A DNA stretch of 44,686 nucleotides from an uncultured Bradyrhizobium sp. (GCF_936943645.1 NZ_CAKZJO010000024.1:1-44686); one strand, 5' to 3'; counted from the first letter of the stretch, positions 6,939-15,669 are shown. A program made the numbers and translations. The notes: a model not told the origin generated them from the letters alone.

Positions 6939-7718
6939 TTATTTCCCCACCCATTTCGGCGGCCGCTTCTCTGAGAACGCCTTCGGGCCCTCGATGTAAT
7001 CCTGCGAGGCCGCCATCGCCTTCACGGCCGGATAGTCGCGCTGCTCCGCGATCGCCTGCTCCAGCGAGACGCCGAGGCCCTTTTGGATCGCCTGCTTCGA
7101 AGCCCGGATCGACATCGGCGAATTCTTGGTGATCATCTCCGCCCAGCGCAGCGCGCCGGCGAGTGCTTCGCCCTGCGGCACCACCTCGTTGACGAAGCCG
7201 AGCTCGAGGCCTTCCTTGGCGCCGACATGGCGTGCGGTGAGGATCATGCCCATGGCGCGCTTCAGCCCGATCTGCCGCGGCAGGCGGTGCAGGCCGCCGG
7301 CGAGCGCGGCAAGGCCGACGCGCGGCTCGGGCAGGGCGAAGGTCGCATTCTCCGAGGCGATGATGAGATCGCAGGCGAGCGCGATCTCGAAGCCGCCGCC
7401 CATCGCGACGCCGTTGACCGCCGCTATGATCGGCTTGTCGCAATCGAATCGCGCCGTGAGGCCGGCGAAGCCGCCCTTGTCCCAGCCGCGCTTGCCGCCC
7501 GCGGCCTGCCACTTCAGGTCGTTTCCGGCGCAGAACGCCTTGTCGCCGGCGCCCGTGACGACGGCGATCCACTGCTCGGGATCAGCGGAGAAATCGTCGA
7601 ACACCTTCTGCAGCTCGAAATGGGCGTCGGTGTGCAGGGCGTTGTAGACCTCGGGCCGCGACAGCGTCACGATCGTGATCGGTCCCTTGCGTTCCACCTT
7701 GGAAAATTTCAGCTCCAT
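6939..7718 (-). CDS. enoyl-CoA hydratase (crotonase family, both catalytic Glu present)
   Basis: 259 residues. It keeps both catalytic acids of enoyl-CoA hydratase: Glu111 in GGGFEIALACD and Glu131 in LPEPRVGLAALAGG. The oxyanion-hole segment is AFCAGNDLKW (61-70). It should therefore add water to 2-enoyl-CoA to give 3-hydroxyacyl-CoA in beta-oxidation, unlike the other three crotonase proteins of this island. Start ATG at 7716-7718 follows GGGGAGCGCGCG; longer starts have no homology. It is divergent from the acyl-CoA dehydrogenase gene at 7933 across a 214-bp gap, which suggests shared control of one oxidation-hydration pair. The precise acyl chain is unknown. Confidence 0.9.
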   Translation of the reverse strand: MELKFSKVERKGPITIVTLSRPEVYNALHTDAHFELQKVFDDFSADPEQWIAVVTGAGDKAFCAGNDLKWQAAGGKRGWDKGGFAGLTARFDCDKPIIAAVNGVAMGGGFEIALACDLIIASENATFALPEPRVGLAALAGGLHRLPRQIGLKRAMGMILTARHVGAKEGLELGFVNEVVPQGEALAGALRWAEMITKNSPMSIRASKQAIQKGLGVSLEQAIAEQRDYPAVKAMAASQDYIEGPKAFSEKRPPKWVGK

Positions 7719-7932
7719 CGCGCGCTCCCCGCATTTTCTTCCGAAGGAATATTGGCGGCATACTACCGCGCCACAGTGCCCGGGCACCATCCAATTGCGC
7801 AAGGAGCCTTGCGTATCCGTCACGTCTCACCTTGCTTGACTTGGATGCGCTCTTCTCCGCTTAATCGTTGCGAAGCAAAAATGCGCCTAGCGCCTTAACG
7901 CAAAACGATAAAATCAATCCGGGAGAGAACCT

Positions 7933-9207
7933 GTGGACTTCTCATTGCCTGCCGATCTCGTCGCGTATCTCGGAGAGCTGGATCGTTTCATCGAACGCGA
8001 GATCAAGCCGCTGGAAGAGGCCGACGACAACATCCGCTTCTTCGATCATCGCCGCGAATGGGCACGCACCGATTTCGAGAATGGCGGCCTGCCGCGTCAC
8101 GAATGGGAGGCCTTGCTGCGCAAGGCCAAGGATCTCGCGGATGCCGCCGGGCATTTGCGCTTTCCGGTGTCGAAGCAATACGGTGGCAAGGAAGGCTCCA
8201 ATCTCTGGATGGCCGTGATCCGCGAGCATTTTGCCGCGAAGGGCCTGGGTCTGCACAACGATCTCCAGAACGAGCATTCGATCGTCGGCAATTTTCCCGT
8301 GGTCACCATGCTCGACCGCTACGGCCGCGACGACCAGAAGGCGATGATCGACGGCTCGATCAAGGGCAAGTACCGCATCACCTTTGGATTGACTGAGCCG
8401 CATCACGGCTCCGACGCCACCCACATGGAGACGCGCGCGGTGCCGGCGACCCGCGACAACGTCAAGGGCTGGATCATCAACGGCGAGAAGATGTGGACCA
8501 CCGGCATGCATGTCGCCACCCATTGCGCGCTGTTCGCGCGCACCAGCGGCAACGACGGCGATGCCCGCGGCATCACCTGCTTCCTGGTGCCGGCCAAGAG
8601 CGATGGCGTCAGGATCGAGGAGTACATGTGGACCTTCAACATGCCGACCGACCATCCGCGCGTCAGCTTCACCGACGTGTTCGTGCCTGAGGATGCGCTG
8701 TTCGGCGAGGTCGGCCGCGGCCTGTCGCTGGCGCAGTGCTTCGTGCACCAGAACCGCATCCGCCAGGCGGCGAGCTCGCTCGGCGCTGCCGTCTACTGCA
8801 TCAACGAGAGCGTGAAATACGCGCGCGAGCGAAAGCCGTTCGGCCGGGCGCTGGCGGAGAACCAGGCGATCCAGTTCCCGCTGGTCGAGCTCGCGACGCA
8901 AGCCGAGATGCTGCGCCTTCTGATCCGCAAGACCGCCTGGGAGATGGACCAGCTCACCGAGGAGCAGATCGAACGCACGCTCTCCGACCGCGTCTCGATG
9001 TGCAACTACTGGGCAAACCGCCTCTGTTGCGAATCCGCCGACCGCGCCATGCAGGTCCATGGCGGCATGGGCTATTCACGCCACAAGCCGTTCGAGCACA
9101 TCTACCGCCACCACCGCCGCTACCGCATCACCGAGGGCAGCGAGGAGATCCAGATGCGGAAAGTGGCGGGATTCCTGTTCGGCTATATGGGACCGGGGAA
9201 GCACTAG
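7933..9207 (+). CDS. acyl-CoA dehydrogenase (classical catalytic Glu)
   Basis: 424 residues, full-length acyl-CoA dehydrogenase with a slightly extended N-terminal part (SKQYGGKEGSNLWMAVIRE). FAD- and substrate-binding signatures are FGLTEPHHGSDA (about residues 153-164), GWIINGEKMWTTG and the C-terminal MQVHGGMGYSRHKPFEHIYR. Glu401 in ITEGSEEIQ is at the place of the catalytic base, in contrast to the Asp in the ACAD10/11-type protein at 1541-2818. Start is GTG at 7933 with GGGAGAGAACCT before it; no ATG in this frame gives the family N-terminus. It is divergent from the enoyl-CoA hydratase gene. It converges on the acyl-CoA synthetase gene at 9326, with a palindromic element between them. 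Confidence 0.92.
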   Translation: MDFSLPADLVAYLGELDRFIEREIKPLEEADDNIRFFDHRREWARTDFENGGLPRHEWEALLRKAKDLADAAGHLRFPVSKQYGGKEGSNLWMAVIREHFAAKGLGLHNDLQNEHSIVGNFPVVTMLDRYGRDDQKAMIDGSIKGKYRITFGLTEPHHGSDATHMETRAVPATRDNVKGWIINGEKMWTTGMHVATHCALFARTSGNDGDARGITCFLVPAKSDGVRIEEYMWTFNMPTDHPRVSFTDVFVPEDALFGEVGRGLSLAQCFVHQNRIRQAASSLGAAVYCINESVKYARERKPFGRALAENQAIQFPLVELATQAEMLRLLIRKTAWEMDQLTEEQIERTLSDRVSMCNYWANRLCCESADRAMQVHGGMGYSRHKPFEHIYRHHRRYRITEGSEEIQMRKVAGFLFGYMGPGKH

Positions 9208-9223
9208 AGGCCTGCACCGCTCG

Positions 9224-9315
9224 CGTAGGGTGGGCAAAGCGTAAGCGTGCCCACGCATTTTACATGATCGAGAGAAAGCGTGGACACGGCGCCTTGCGGC
9301 TTTGCGTACCCTACG
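9224..9315. repeat. palindromic element, family B (copy 1)
   Basis: Outer arms cgtagggtgggcaaagcg and cgtaccctacg with inner gcgtgcccacgc / gcgtggacacggc form an interrupted hairpin. It fills the gap between two convergent genes (stops at 9207 and 9326). Other copies are at 14706-14797 and 44633-44686. Confidence 0.82.
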
Positions 9316-9325
9316 GCACCGCGTC

Positions 9326-10903
9326 CTAGTTCACCCGCCGATCCTTCCCCGCCCAGTGCGGCTCGCGCAACTGCCGCCGCAAGATCTTACCGCTCGGATT
9401 CCGCGGCAGCGCCGGCAGGAATTCCACGCTCTTCGGCGTCTTGAAGCCGGCGATGCGCGTCCGGGTGAAGTTGATGATGTCGGTGGCGCTCGCCTCCTTG
9501 CCCGGCTTCATCACCACCACCGCCTTCACGGCCTCGCCCCATTTGTCGTCGGGCACGCCGATCACGGCGGCCTCGGCGACGTCAGGGTGATCGCACAGCG
9601 CGCTCTCGACCTCGGCAGGGTAGATGTTCTCGCCGCCGGAGATGATCATGTCCTTGATGCGGTCGTGGATGTAGAGATAACCGTCCTCGTCCATGTAGCC
9701 CGCATCGCCGGTGCGCAGCCAGCCATCGCCGCGCAGCGTCGAAGCGGTTGCTTCCGGCAGGTTCCAGTAGCCGGCCATGTTGGAGCCCGAGCGTGTCGCG
9801 ATCTCGCCGACTTCGCGCGGCGGCAGCGGCTTGCCGTCCGCGTCCAAAATCGCGATCTCGACGCCCGGCAGCGCCTTGCCGGCGGAACGCATCCGCTCCA
9901 GGCCCTCGACGTGGTCCTCCGGCGGCAGCGCGACGATCGTGCCCGTCGTCTCGGTCATGCCGTACATCTGCACGAAGCCGCATTTGAAGACCTCGATGCA
10001 TTCCTTCAGCAGCGCCGCCGGGATCGGCGAGGCCCCGTAGAGCATGTATTTCAATCGCGAGAAATCCACGGTCTTCGCGCGCGGCTGCCGCACCACGAAC
10101 TGCATCGCCGCCGGCACCATGAACAGCTTCGTGATGCCCGACTGCTCGAAGAAATCCAGCACCCTGGTCGGATCGAACTCGCGCGCGATCACGCCGCGGG
10201 CGCCGTGATAGAGGCCCATCACGCCCCAGCCGGAGCCGCCGATGTGGAAGATCGGCATCGCGACCAGCGAGACGTCGTCGGTCGACCACCGGTTCCATTC
10301 CGGCTTGTCCTCGGCATTGCCGGTTTGAACGAGGTTGAGGAAGTTGGCGTGGCTCAGCATCGCGCCCTTCGGCTTGCCGGTGGTGCCCGAGGTGTAGAGC
10401 TGGATCGCGATGTCCTTCGTGTCGATCGGCAGCTTCGGATCATCGCCGCTCTGCGCATCGCGCCAGGCCGTAAAATCCTGCCATTCCGGCGCGCCGCCCT
10501 CGGTGGTAATGATGGTGCGCACGCCCGGCAGCTGGTCCTTGATCTGCCGCACCTGGGTGATGAACTCCGGCCCGACGAACAGCACCGGCGCCTTGCAGTC
10601 GGCAACGATGAAGGCGACCTCGGGTCCCGCGAGCCGCCAGTTCACCGGCGCCATGACGATTCCGGCCTTCATCGCACCCATCAGCAATTCGAAATAGAGA
10701 TCGCTGTTCTTGCCGAGATAGGCGATGCGGTCGCCCTTCTTCACGCCCATCGCGACAAGCGCGTTCGCGACCTTGTTGGTCTTGACGTCGAAGTCGGCAA
10801 AGGAGGTCGCGCGTCCCTCGAACTCGTAGGCGATCGCATTGCAGCGGCTCCTGGCGCGCTCGCGCACCATGTCGGCAAGATTAGCCAATGGCTGTGTGGA
10901 CAT
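9326..10903 (-). CDS. acyl-CoA synthetase (AMP-dependent ligase)
   Basis: 525 residues, class I adenylate-forming enzyme. The ATP loop YTSGTTGKPKG is at 170-180, then YGMTETTG, the hinge GDAGYMDEDGYLYIHDR, SGGENIYPAEVE, and the C-terminal catalytic Lys506 in NPSGKILRRQLRE. It activates a carboxylic acid to acyl-AMP and then acyl-CoA. The gene set suggests a fatty or related branched or oxo acid, but the binding pocket cannot be read by eye. Start ATG (10901-10903) follows GGGAGAGAC. It is on the minus strand in line with the dienoyl-CoA-reductase-like SDR at 11193-12065, separated by a family A element. It or the synthetase at 13153 could serve as the LvaE-type ligase. Confidence 0.92.
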   Translation of the reverse strand: MSTQPLANLADMVRERARSRCNAIAYEFEGRATSFADFDVKTNKVANALVAMGVKKGDRIAYLGKNSDLYFELLMGAMKAGIVMAPVNWRLAGPEVAFIVADCKAPVLFVGPEFITQVRQIKDQLPGVRTIITTEGGAPEWQDFTAWRDAQSGDDPKLPIDTKDIAIQLYTSGTTGKPKGAMLSHANFLNLVQTGNAEDKPEWNRWSTDDVSLVAMPIFHIGGSGWGVMGLYHGARGVIAREFDPTRVLDFFEQSGITKLFMVPAAMQFVVRQPRAKTVDFSRLKYMLYGASPIPAALLKECIEVFKCGFVQMYGMTETTGTIVALPPEDHVEGLERMRSAGKALPGVEIAILDADGKPLPPREVGEIATRSGSNMAGYWNLPEATASTLRGDGWLRTGDAGYMDEDGYLYIHDRIKDMIISGGENIYPAEVESALCDHPDVAEAAVIGVPDDKWGEAVKAVVVMKPGKEASATDIINFTRTRIAGFKTPKSVEFLPALPRNPSGKILRRQLREPHWAGKDRRVN

Positions 10904-10983
10904 GTCTCTCCCTTAGGCGGTGTTGTTTTTATGCCGGAGAGTGTGGCGGCATCCGCGGGGGAAGACAAGATGAAGGGCCCGCT

Positions 10984-11144
10984 GTCGTCCCGGACAAGCG
11001 CGCCTTAAGCGCGCGCAGATCCGGGACCCATACGCCGCAGCAAGGATTTGGCGAAGGCTCGGAGTTGCCTGTCTCGCGCCACATGTCTCCCTGTGGTTAT
11101 GGGTCCCCGCCCCCGTGCGCAATTGCGCACTAGGCGGGGACGAC
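10984..11144. repeat. palindromic element, family A (copy 2, 161 bp, with nested palindrome)
   Basis: Shares the left arm gtcgtcccggacaagcgcgc, the inner gatccgggacccata and the right part ccctgtggttatgggtcccc with copy 1. It differs by an inserted block at 11112-11134 containing the perfect palindrome GTGCGCAATTGCGCAC (11115-11130), placed in the apex of the right-hand gtccccgc / gcggggac hairpin. Bases 10904-10983 hold only the synthetase ribosome site. Confidence 0.87.
11115..11130. repeat. nested 16-bp palindrome GTGCGCAATTGCGCAC (copy 1)
   Basis: Perfect palindrome inside the family A element. The same 16-mer occurs at 34129-34144 and 35363-35378. The longer 23-base block 11112-11134 is the exact reverse complement of 34125-34147. 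Confidence 0.9.
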
Positions 11145-11192
11145 AGCTGAGAGCGTGGTGAATGCTGCAGTCCCTGACGCCTCCTCGCGACC

Positions 11193-12065
11193 TCACCCCC
11201 GCTTCGCGCGATCCTTCTCGTTCTGCGCCATGATGCTCTCGCGCGCGGTCTTCCAGTCGTCGTCGCTCCAGTCGCGCAACTGGTAGAAATTGCCGCCCAT
11301 GGCGAGCGCCTGCGCGCCGTCCATTGCGATGGTCTCGCCGTTGATCCAGTCGCAGCCGCCGGAGATCAGGAACGTCGCGAGGTTCTGCAATTCCTCCATG
11401 GTGCCGACGCGGCCCATCGGGTTCATCGCCTTGGTGCGCGCGCCGGCCTCGTCGCCGGGCTTGATGCGCTTGCTCATGCCCTCGGTCGGGATCTCGCCGG
11501 GCGCGATGGTGTTGAGGCGGATGCCGTAGCGGCCCCATTCGGTGGCGAGCGACATCGTCATGGCATGGATTGCCGACTTGCTCATCGCTGATGGCACCAC
11601 GTAAGGCGAGCCGTTGCGCACCCAGGTCACGGTGATCGAGACGACGTTGCCGGGTTGCTTCGCCGCGATCCAGCGCTTGCCGACCGCCTGCGTCACGTAG
11701 AACGTGCCGTGCATGACGATGTTGGCGACGGCGTCGAAGCCGCGCGGCGACAGCTCCTCGCTACGCGAGATGAAATTGCCGGCGGCGTTGTTGATGAGAT
11801 CGGTGAGGCCGCCGTCGCGGAAGATGTTCTCGATCATCTCCTCGACCGCGAGCGCGTTGCGGATGTCGACGCCGTGGCTGGTGACGCGGCCGCCATAAAG
11901 ATCCATCAGCTCGGTCGCGGTCTCGTCGCAGACGATCTTGCGGCGGCCGCAGATGTGAACTTCGGCGCCGAGCTGGAGGAAGCGCGCCGCCATCGACTTG
12001 CCGAGACCGGTGCCGCCGCCGGTCACGAGAATGCGCCGCCCAGCCAGAAGATTTTCCTTGAACAT
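11193..12065 (-). CDS. SDR of the 2,4-dienoyl-CoA reductase type
   Basis: 290 residues. The NADP-binding motif TGGGTGLG is at 15-22, then NNAAGNF (92-98), which is characteristic of dienoyl-CoA reductases. The usual SDR YxxxK pair is SxxxK here (Ser159, Lys163 in PSAMSKSAI); loss of this Tyr is a known feature of the mitochondrial/peroxisomal DECR group. The following SLATEWGRYGIRLNTIAPG also fits that group. The predicted role is NADPH-dependent reduction of 2,4-dienoyl-CoA made during oxidation of unsaturated fatty acids. Start ATG at 12063-12065. It is divergent from the crotonase gene at 12182 across a 116-bp gap that holds an imperfect palindrome. 2,4-dienoyl-CoA reductase is the best call, but assay data would be needed to exclude another enoyl reductase. 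Confidence 0.85.
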   Translation of the reverse strand: MFKENLLAGRRILVTGGGTGLGKSMAARFLQLGAEVHICGRRKIVCDETATELMDLYGGRVTSHGVDIRNALAVEEMIENIFRDGGLTDLINNAAGNFISRSEELSPRGFDAVANIVMHGTFYVTQAVGKRWIAAKQPGNVVSITVTWVRNGSPYVVPSAMSKSAIHAMTMSLATEWGRYGIRLNTIAPGEIPTEGMSKRIKPGDEAGARTKAMNPMGRVGTMEELQNLATFLISGGCDWINGETIAMDGAQALAMGGNFYQLRDWSDDDWKTARESIMAQNEKDRAKRG

Positions 12066-12096
12066 GGCTGTTTCTCCCGTAGGGATTGTCAGTTAA

Positions 12097-12112
12097 TTGG
12101 TCGATTGACTAA
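12097..12112. promoter_or_regulatory. candidate regulator operator between divergent acyl-CoA genes
   Basis: TTGGTCGATTGACTAA is an imperfect palindrome with half sites TTGGTCGA and TTAGTCAA (6 of 8 identical), located in the short gap between divergent genes. Size and place suit a TetR-type acyl-CoA-responsive repressor, but no such regulator gene is in the window. This is inference only. Confidence 0.35.
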
Positions 12113-12181
12113 ATCCGGCCGCCGTCTTTCTGTAAAGCGGCACCGAACAAGAACAGGCAGGAACCAGGGGAGAATTCGTCC

Positions 12182-12991
12182 ATGGAAGAGCGCGTCTCGA
12201 TCTCGATCTCGGAAGGCGTCGCCGACGTGCGCCTGGTGCGCGCGGACAAGATGAACGCGCTGGATCAAGCCATGTTCGAGGCTCTCGTCGCCGCAACCGA
12301 CCGGCTTTCGAAGGAGAAAGGCGTGCGCGCCGTCGTGCTCTCGGGCGAGGGCCGTGCCTTCTGCGCCGGACTCGACATGGGTCGTTTTGCCGCCATGAAG
12401 GAGAAGGGCGGCAACGGAATTCCGGGTGGCGAAAATCGCGATCTCACCAAGCGCACGCACGGCCAGGCGAACTTCCCGCAACAGGCGGTATGGGGATGGC
12501 GCCAGCTTCCGGTGCCTGTCATCGCAGCCGTGCATGGCGTCGCCTTCGGCGGCGGCTTCCAGCTCTCGCTCGGCGCCGACATGCGCTTTCTCTCGGCGGA
12601 TGCGCGGATGTCGATCATGGAGATCAAATGGGGCCTCGTGCCTGATATGGCGGGCACGCCGATCCTCGCAAGCCTGGTGCGCGACGACATCCTGCGCGAT
12701 CTCACCTACACCGGGCGCATCTTCTCGGCGCAGGAGGCGATAACTTACGGCCTCGCCACCCGCATCTGCGACGATCCGCGCGCCGCGGCGCTCGAAGTCG
12801 CGCGCGAGATCGCCGGCAAGAGCCCGGATGCGATCCGCGCCGCCAAGCGCCTGCTGAACAATCTCTCGGTCGATCCCGGCCCGGCCCTGCTTGCGGAATC
12901 CGTCGAGCAGCAAAAGCTGATCGGCAGCGCCAACCAGACCGAAGCGGTGCGCTCGAACCTGGAGAAGCGCGCGGCGAAGTACGCGGATTAG
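12182..12991 (+). CDS. crotonase/enoyl-CoA hydratase family protein with Glu-to-Gln change
   Basis: 269 residues. Crotonase hallmarks: RAFCAGLDMGRF (58-69), VHGVAFGGG (117-125) and IKWGLVPDMAGT (148-159). The second catalytic Glu is kept (Glu147), while the first is Gln127 (GGGFQLSLGAD). Asp155 in GLVPD is also present. Loss of one Glu argues against ordinary hydratase activity and leaves isomerase, hydrolase or a hydratase of altered mechanism. Start ATG at 12182 after an AGGGGAGAATTCGTCC stretch. It is divergent from the dienoyl-CoA-reductase-like gene, which together with an isomerase would make the auxiliary set for unsaturated fatty acid oxidation. The next gene, an acyl-CoA synthetase at 13153, runs in the same direction. 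Confidence 0.87.
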   Translation: MEERVSISISEGVADVRLVRADKMNALDQAMFEALVAATDRLSKEKGVRAVVLSGEGRAFCAGLDMGRFAAMKEKGGNGIPGGENRDLTKRTHGQANFPQQAVWGWRQLPVPVIAAVHGVAFGGGFQLSLGADMRFLSADARMSIMEIKWGLVPDMAGTPILASLVRDDILRDLTYTGRIFSAQEAITYGLATRICDDPRAAALEVAREIAGKSPDAIRAAKRLLNNLSVDPGPALLAESVEQQKLIGSANQTEAVRSNLEKRAAKYAD

Positions 12992-12999
12992 CAGCTCCC

Positions 13000-13099
13000 G
13001 TCATTCCGGGGCGCCGCGTAAGCGGCGAGCCCGGAATCCATAACCCCGATCCGTGGTTATGGATTCCGGGCCTGCGCCTTCGGCGCATCCCGGAATGAC
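13000..13099. repeat. palindromic element, family E (copy 1, 100 bp)
   Basis: Outer arms gtcattccggggcgc and gcgcatcccggaatgac with an inner pair cccggaatccataa / ttatggattccggg form a long hairpin. It starts 9 bases after the crotonase stop. A diverged copy is at 35287-35407. Confidence 0.87.
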
Positions 13100-13152
13100 G
13101 AGTGAGTTTGTGACTAAGCCCTTCAACCCGACGAAAGATCGGAAAAACAACA

Positions 13153-14697
13153 ATGAGCGAAACGCCTCCATTTCTCGGCATCGTCTCCGGCGACCGCCGC
13201 CGCACCCACGCCGAGGTCGCATCCCGCGCCGACCGCATCGCATCGGGCCTTGCCAAACTTGGCGTCCGCCAGGGCGATTGCGTCTGCATGCTGATGCGCA
13301 ACGACATCGCGTTCATCGAGGCCGCCTACGCCGCGATGCGCCTCGGGGCCTATGGGGTGCCGATCAACTGGCACTTCAAGCCGGAGGAGATCAATTACAT
13401 CCTCGGCGACACCGGCACGTCCGTGCTGATCGGCCACGCCGACATGCTGCACGCCTTGCGCGATGCGATCCCCGCCGGCGTCACCGTGCTCAGCGTGCCG
13501 ACTCCGCCGGAGATCCTGTCCAACTACAAGATCGATCCGGGTCACCTGACGACACCGGACTTCGCGATCGATTTCGAACCCTGGCTTGCACAATTCCAGC
13601 CCTATGAAGGGCCGGTGGTGCCGCAGCCCATGAACATGATTTACACCTCCGGCACGACCGGCCATCCCAAGGGCGTCCGCCGCAACGCGCCGACGCCGGA
13701 GCAGCAGGCCGCCGGCGAGCGCATGCGCGCGATGATCTATGGGCTCAAGCCCGGCGCCCGCGCGATCCTGCCGGGGCCGCTCTATCATTCCGCGCCGAAT
13801 TCGTTCGGCATCCGTGCCGGCAAGCTCGGCGGCGCCTTGGTGCTGATGCCGCGCTTCGAGGCGGAGGAGTTCCTGGAAGCGATCGAGCGCTACAGGATCG
13901 ACACCATCTTCATGGTGCCGACCATGTTCATCCGCCTGATGAAGCTGCCGGAGGCGGTGCGCATGAAGTACGACGTCTCCTCGCTGCGCCACGTCATTCA
14001 TGCCGCAGCGCCGTGTCCGGCCGACGTCAAGCGCGCCATGATCGAATGGTGGGGTCCGGTGATCTATGAGTTCTACGGCTCGACCGAATCCAGCGCGGTG
14101 ACCTTCGCAACCTCCGAGGACGCGCTAAAGAAGCCCGGCACGGTCGGAAAGGTCTCGCCCGGCGCCGAGCTGCGCTTCATCGGCGACGACGGCCGCGTGC
14201 TCGGCGTCGGCGAAATCGGCGAGATCTATTCCCGCATGGCCGAGCTTGCCGATTTCACCTACCACAACAAGCCGGAGAAGCGTGCCGAGATCGACCGCGA
14301 CGGTTTCATCACCTCGGGCGATGTCGGTTATATCGACGCGGACGGCTACGTCTTCATCTGCGACCGCAAGCGCGACATGGTGATATCGGGCGGTGTCAAC
14401 ATCTATCCGGCCGAGATCGAATCCGTGCTGCACGCCGTACCAGGCGTGCACGATTGCGCGGTGTTCGGCATCCCCGATGTCGAATTCGGCGAGGCCTTGA
14501 TGGCGGTCGTGGAGCCGCAGGCGGGCGCCACGCTCGATGCCGCCGGCGTTCGCGCCGCGCTGAAAGCGCATCTGGCCGACTACAAGGTGCCCAAGCACAT
14601 CGAGATCCGCAGCGGTCTGCCGCGCGAAGACTCCGGCAAGATCTTCAAGCGCCGCTTGCGCGATCCCTATTGGGAGCAGGCGGGACGGAATATCTGA
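13153..14697 (+). CDS. acyl-CoA synthetase (AMP-dependent ligase), second copy
   Basis: 514 residues, class I adenylate-forming ligase of a different subgroup from the one at 9326. ATP loop YTSGTTGHPKG (about 164-174), FYGSTESSAV, hinge GDVGYIDADGYVFICDR, SGGVNIYPAEIE, and catalytic Lys496 in DSGKIFKRRLRD. The N-terminus is short: it begins close to the first core strand, which is typical of this subgroup. Start ATG at 13153 lies downstream of an A-rich stretch with only a weak ribosome site. The gene sits between two crotonase-type genes on the plus strand, each gap filled by a palindromic element. The substrate acid is unknown; proximity suggests joint action with one or both crotonases. 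Confidence 0.9.
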   Translation: MSETPPFLGIVSGDRRRTHAEVASRADRIASGLAKLGVRQGDCVCMLMRNDIAFIEAAYAAMRLGAYGVPINWHFKPEEINYILGDTGTSVLIGHADMLHALRDAIPAGVTVLSVPTPPEILSNYKIDPGHLTTPDFAIDFEPWLAQFQPYEGPVVPQPMNMIYTSGTTGHPKGVRRNAPTPEQQAAGERMRAMIYGLKPGARAILPGPLYHSAPNSFGIRAGKLGGALVLMPRFEAEEFLEAIERYRIDTIFMVPTMFIRLMKLPEAVRMKYDVSSLRHVIHAAAPCPADVKRAMIEWWGPVIYEFYGSTESSAVTFATSEDALKKPGTVGKVSPGAELRFIGDDGRVLGVGEIGEIYSRMAELADFTYHNKPEKRAEIDRDGFITSGDVGYIDADGYVFICDRKRDMVISGGVNIYPAEIESVLHAVPGVHDCAVFGIPDVEFGEALMAVVEPQAGATLDAAGVRAALKAHLADYKVPKHIEIRSGLPREDSGKIFKRRLRDPYWEQAGRNI

Positions 14698-14705
14698 CGA
14701 GGTGC

Positions 14706-14797
14706 CGTAGGGTGGGCAAAGCGAAACGTGCCCACGAAAACTCCCCTACGGAAACAGATCGTGGGCACGGCGCAAACGCGCCTTTGCCCACCCTACG
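14706..14797. repeat. palindromic element, family B (copy 2)
   Basis: Arms cgtagggtgggcaaagcg and cctttgcccaccctacg are close inverted repeats, with inner acgtgcccacga / tcgtgggcacgg. It fills the gap between the synthetase stop (14697) and the next crotonase gene. Confidence 0.87.
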
Positions 14798-14818
14798 AGA
14801 CAACGGATGGGGAAAGAG

Positions 14819-15613
14819 ATGACCGACGCCGCCAACGAAGTCCTCTACACTGTCGCCGACCACATCGCGACCATCACGCTGAACGCGCCGGAGCGCATGA
14901 ACACGATCTCCGGCCCGATGCTGAACGATCTGGCGCGGCTGCTCACCGAGGCCAACGAGGACAGGAACGTCCGCGTCATCATCCTCACCGGCAAGGGCAG
15001 GGCGTTCTGCGCCGGCCTCGACCTGCGCAAGGAGCGCGACGGCAACGGCCTCAGCGCGGCGTCCTCGCCGACCACGATCAATTTGCGCAACACCCCGCCG
15101 ACGGTGCTGCACGCCATGGACAAGCCGACCATCTGCGCCGTCAACGGTGGCGCGGCCGGCTACGGCATGGACACCGCGCTCGGCTGCGACATCCGCATCA
15201 TGGCGGAATCCGCAAAACTCGCCGCCGCCTTCGTCAAGCGCGGCGTGGTGCCGGAATCCGGCGGCACCTGGCTGCTGCCGCGCATGCTCGGCTGGGCCAA
15301 GGCCTCAGAGCTGATCTTCACCGGCCGCACGCTGAGCGCCCGGGAATGCCTGGAATGGGGCCTCGCCAACGAGGTCGTGCCGGATGCCGAGCTGATGACC
15401 CGCGCCACCGCCGTCGCTCGCGAAATCGCCGCCAACGCGCCGCTCGCCGTGCAGGCCTCCAAGCGCATGATGCGGATGGGCCTGAACGAAAACTTCTCCG
15501 ACCACGTCCATCACGTCTATCTCCAGCTGCTGCCGCTGTTCAAAACCCAGGACATGGCCGAAGGCATGAAGGCCTTCATGGAGAAGCGCGAAGCGAAGTT
15601 CGAGGGGCGATAG
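14819..15613 (+). CDS. crotonase-fold enoyl-CoA hydratase/isomerase, PaaG-like variant
   Basis: 264 residues. RAFCAGLDLRKE (61-72), NGGAAGYG (109-116) and VPESGGTWLLPRML define a crotonase protein. The hydratase Glu positions hold Asp118 and Phe138, and Glu146 occupies the place of the PaaG catalytic Asp (GVVPESGG), so it is more likely an isomerase or a hydratase with a rearranged acid than a standard enoyl-CoA hydratase. Start ATG at 14819 is preferred over the in-frame ATG at 14807 because GGGGAAAGAG precedes it directly. It follows the acyl-CoA synthetase on the same strand and ends the acyl-CoA island; an element of another palindrome family follows. Confidence 0.87.
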   Translation: MTDAANEVLYTVADHIATITLNAPERMNTISGPMLNDLARLLTEANEDRNVRVIILTGKGRAFCAGLDLRKERDGNGLSAASSPTTINLRNTPPTVLHAMDKPTICAVNGGAAGYGMDTALGCDIRIMAESAKLAAAFVKRGVVPESGGTWLLPRMLGWAKASELIFTGRTLSARECLEWGLANEVVPDAELMTRATAVAREIAANAPLAVQASKRMMRMGLNENFSDHVHHVYLQLLPLFKTQDMAEGMKAFMEKREAKFEGR

Positions 15614-15669
15614 CGGGTTGTCAGTAGCCCCAGAGCAATCGCATATGGGAGCGATTTCGCCTGCGGCCA

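Noticed and set aside
7836..7866. Promoter TTGACT ... TTAATC upstream of the acyl-CoA dehydrogenase at 7933
   Set aside because: Spacing of 19 bp and a weak -10 box; the alternative TAAAAT at 7909 has no matching -35, so I could not support either.
9302..11008. Open frame of 568 codons antisense to the acyl-CoA synthetase
   Set aside because: Translation is low-complexity Arg/His/Leu without domain features; the synthetase motifs on the minus strand are complete.
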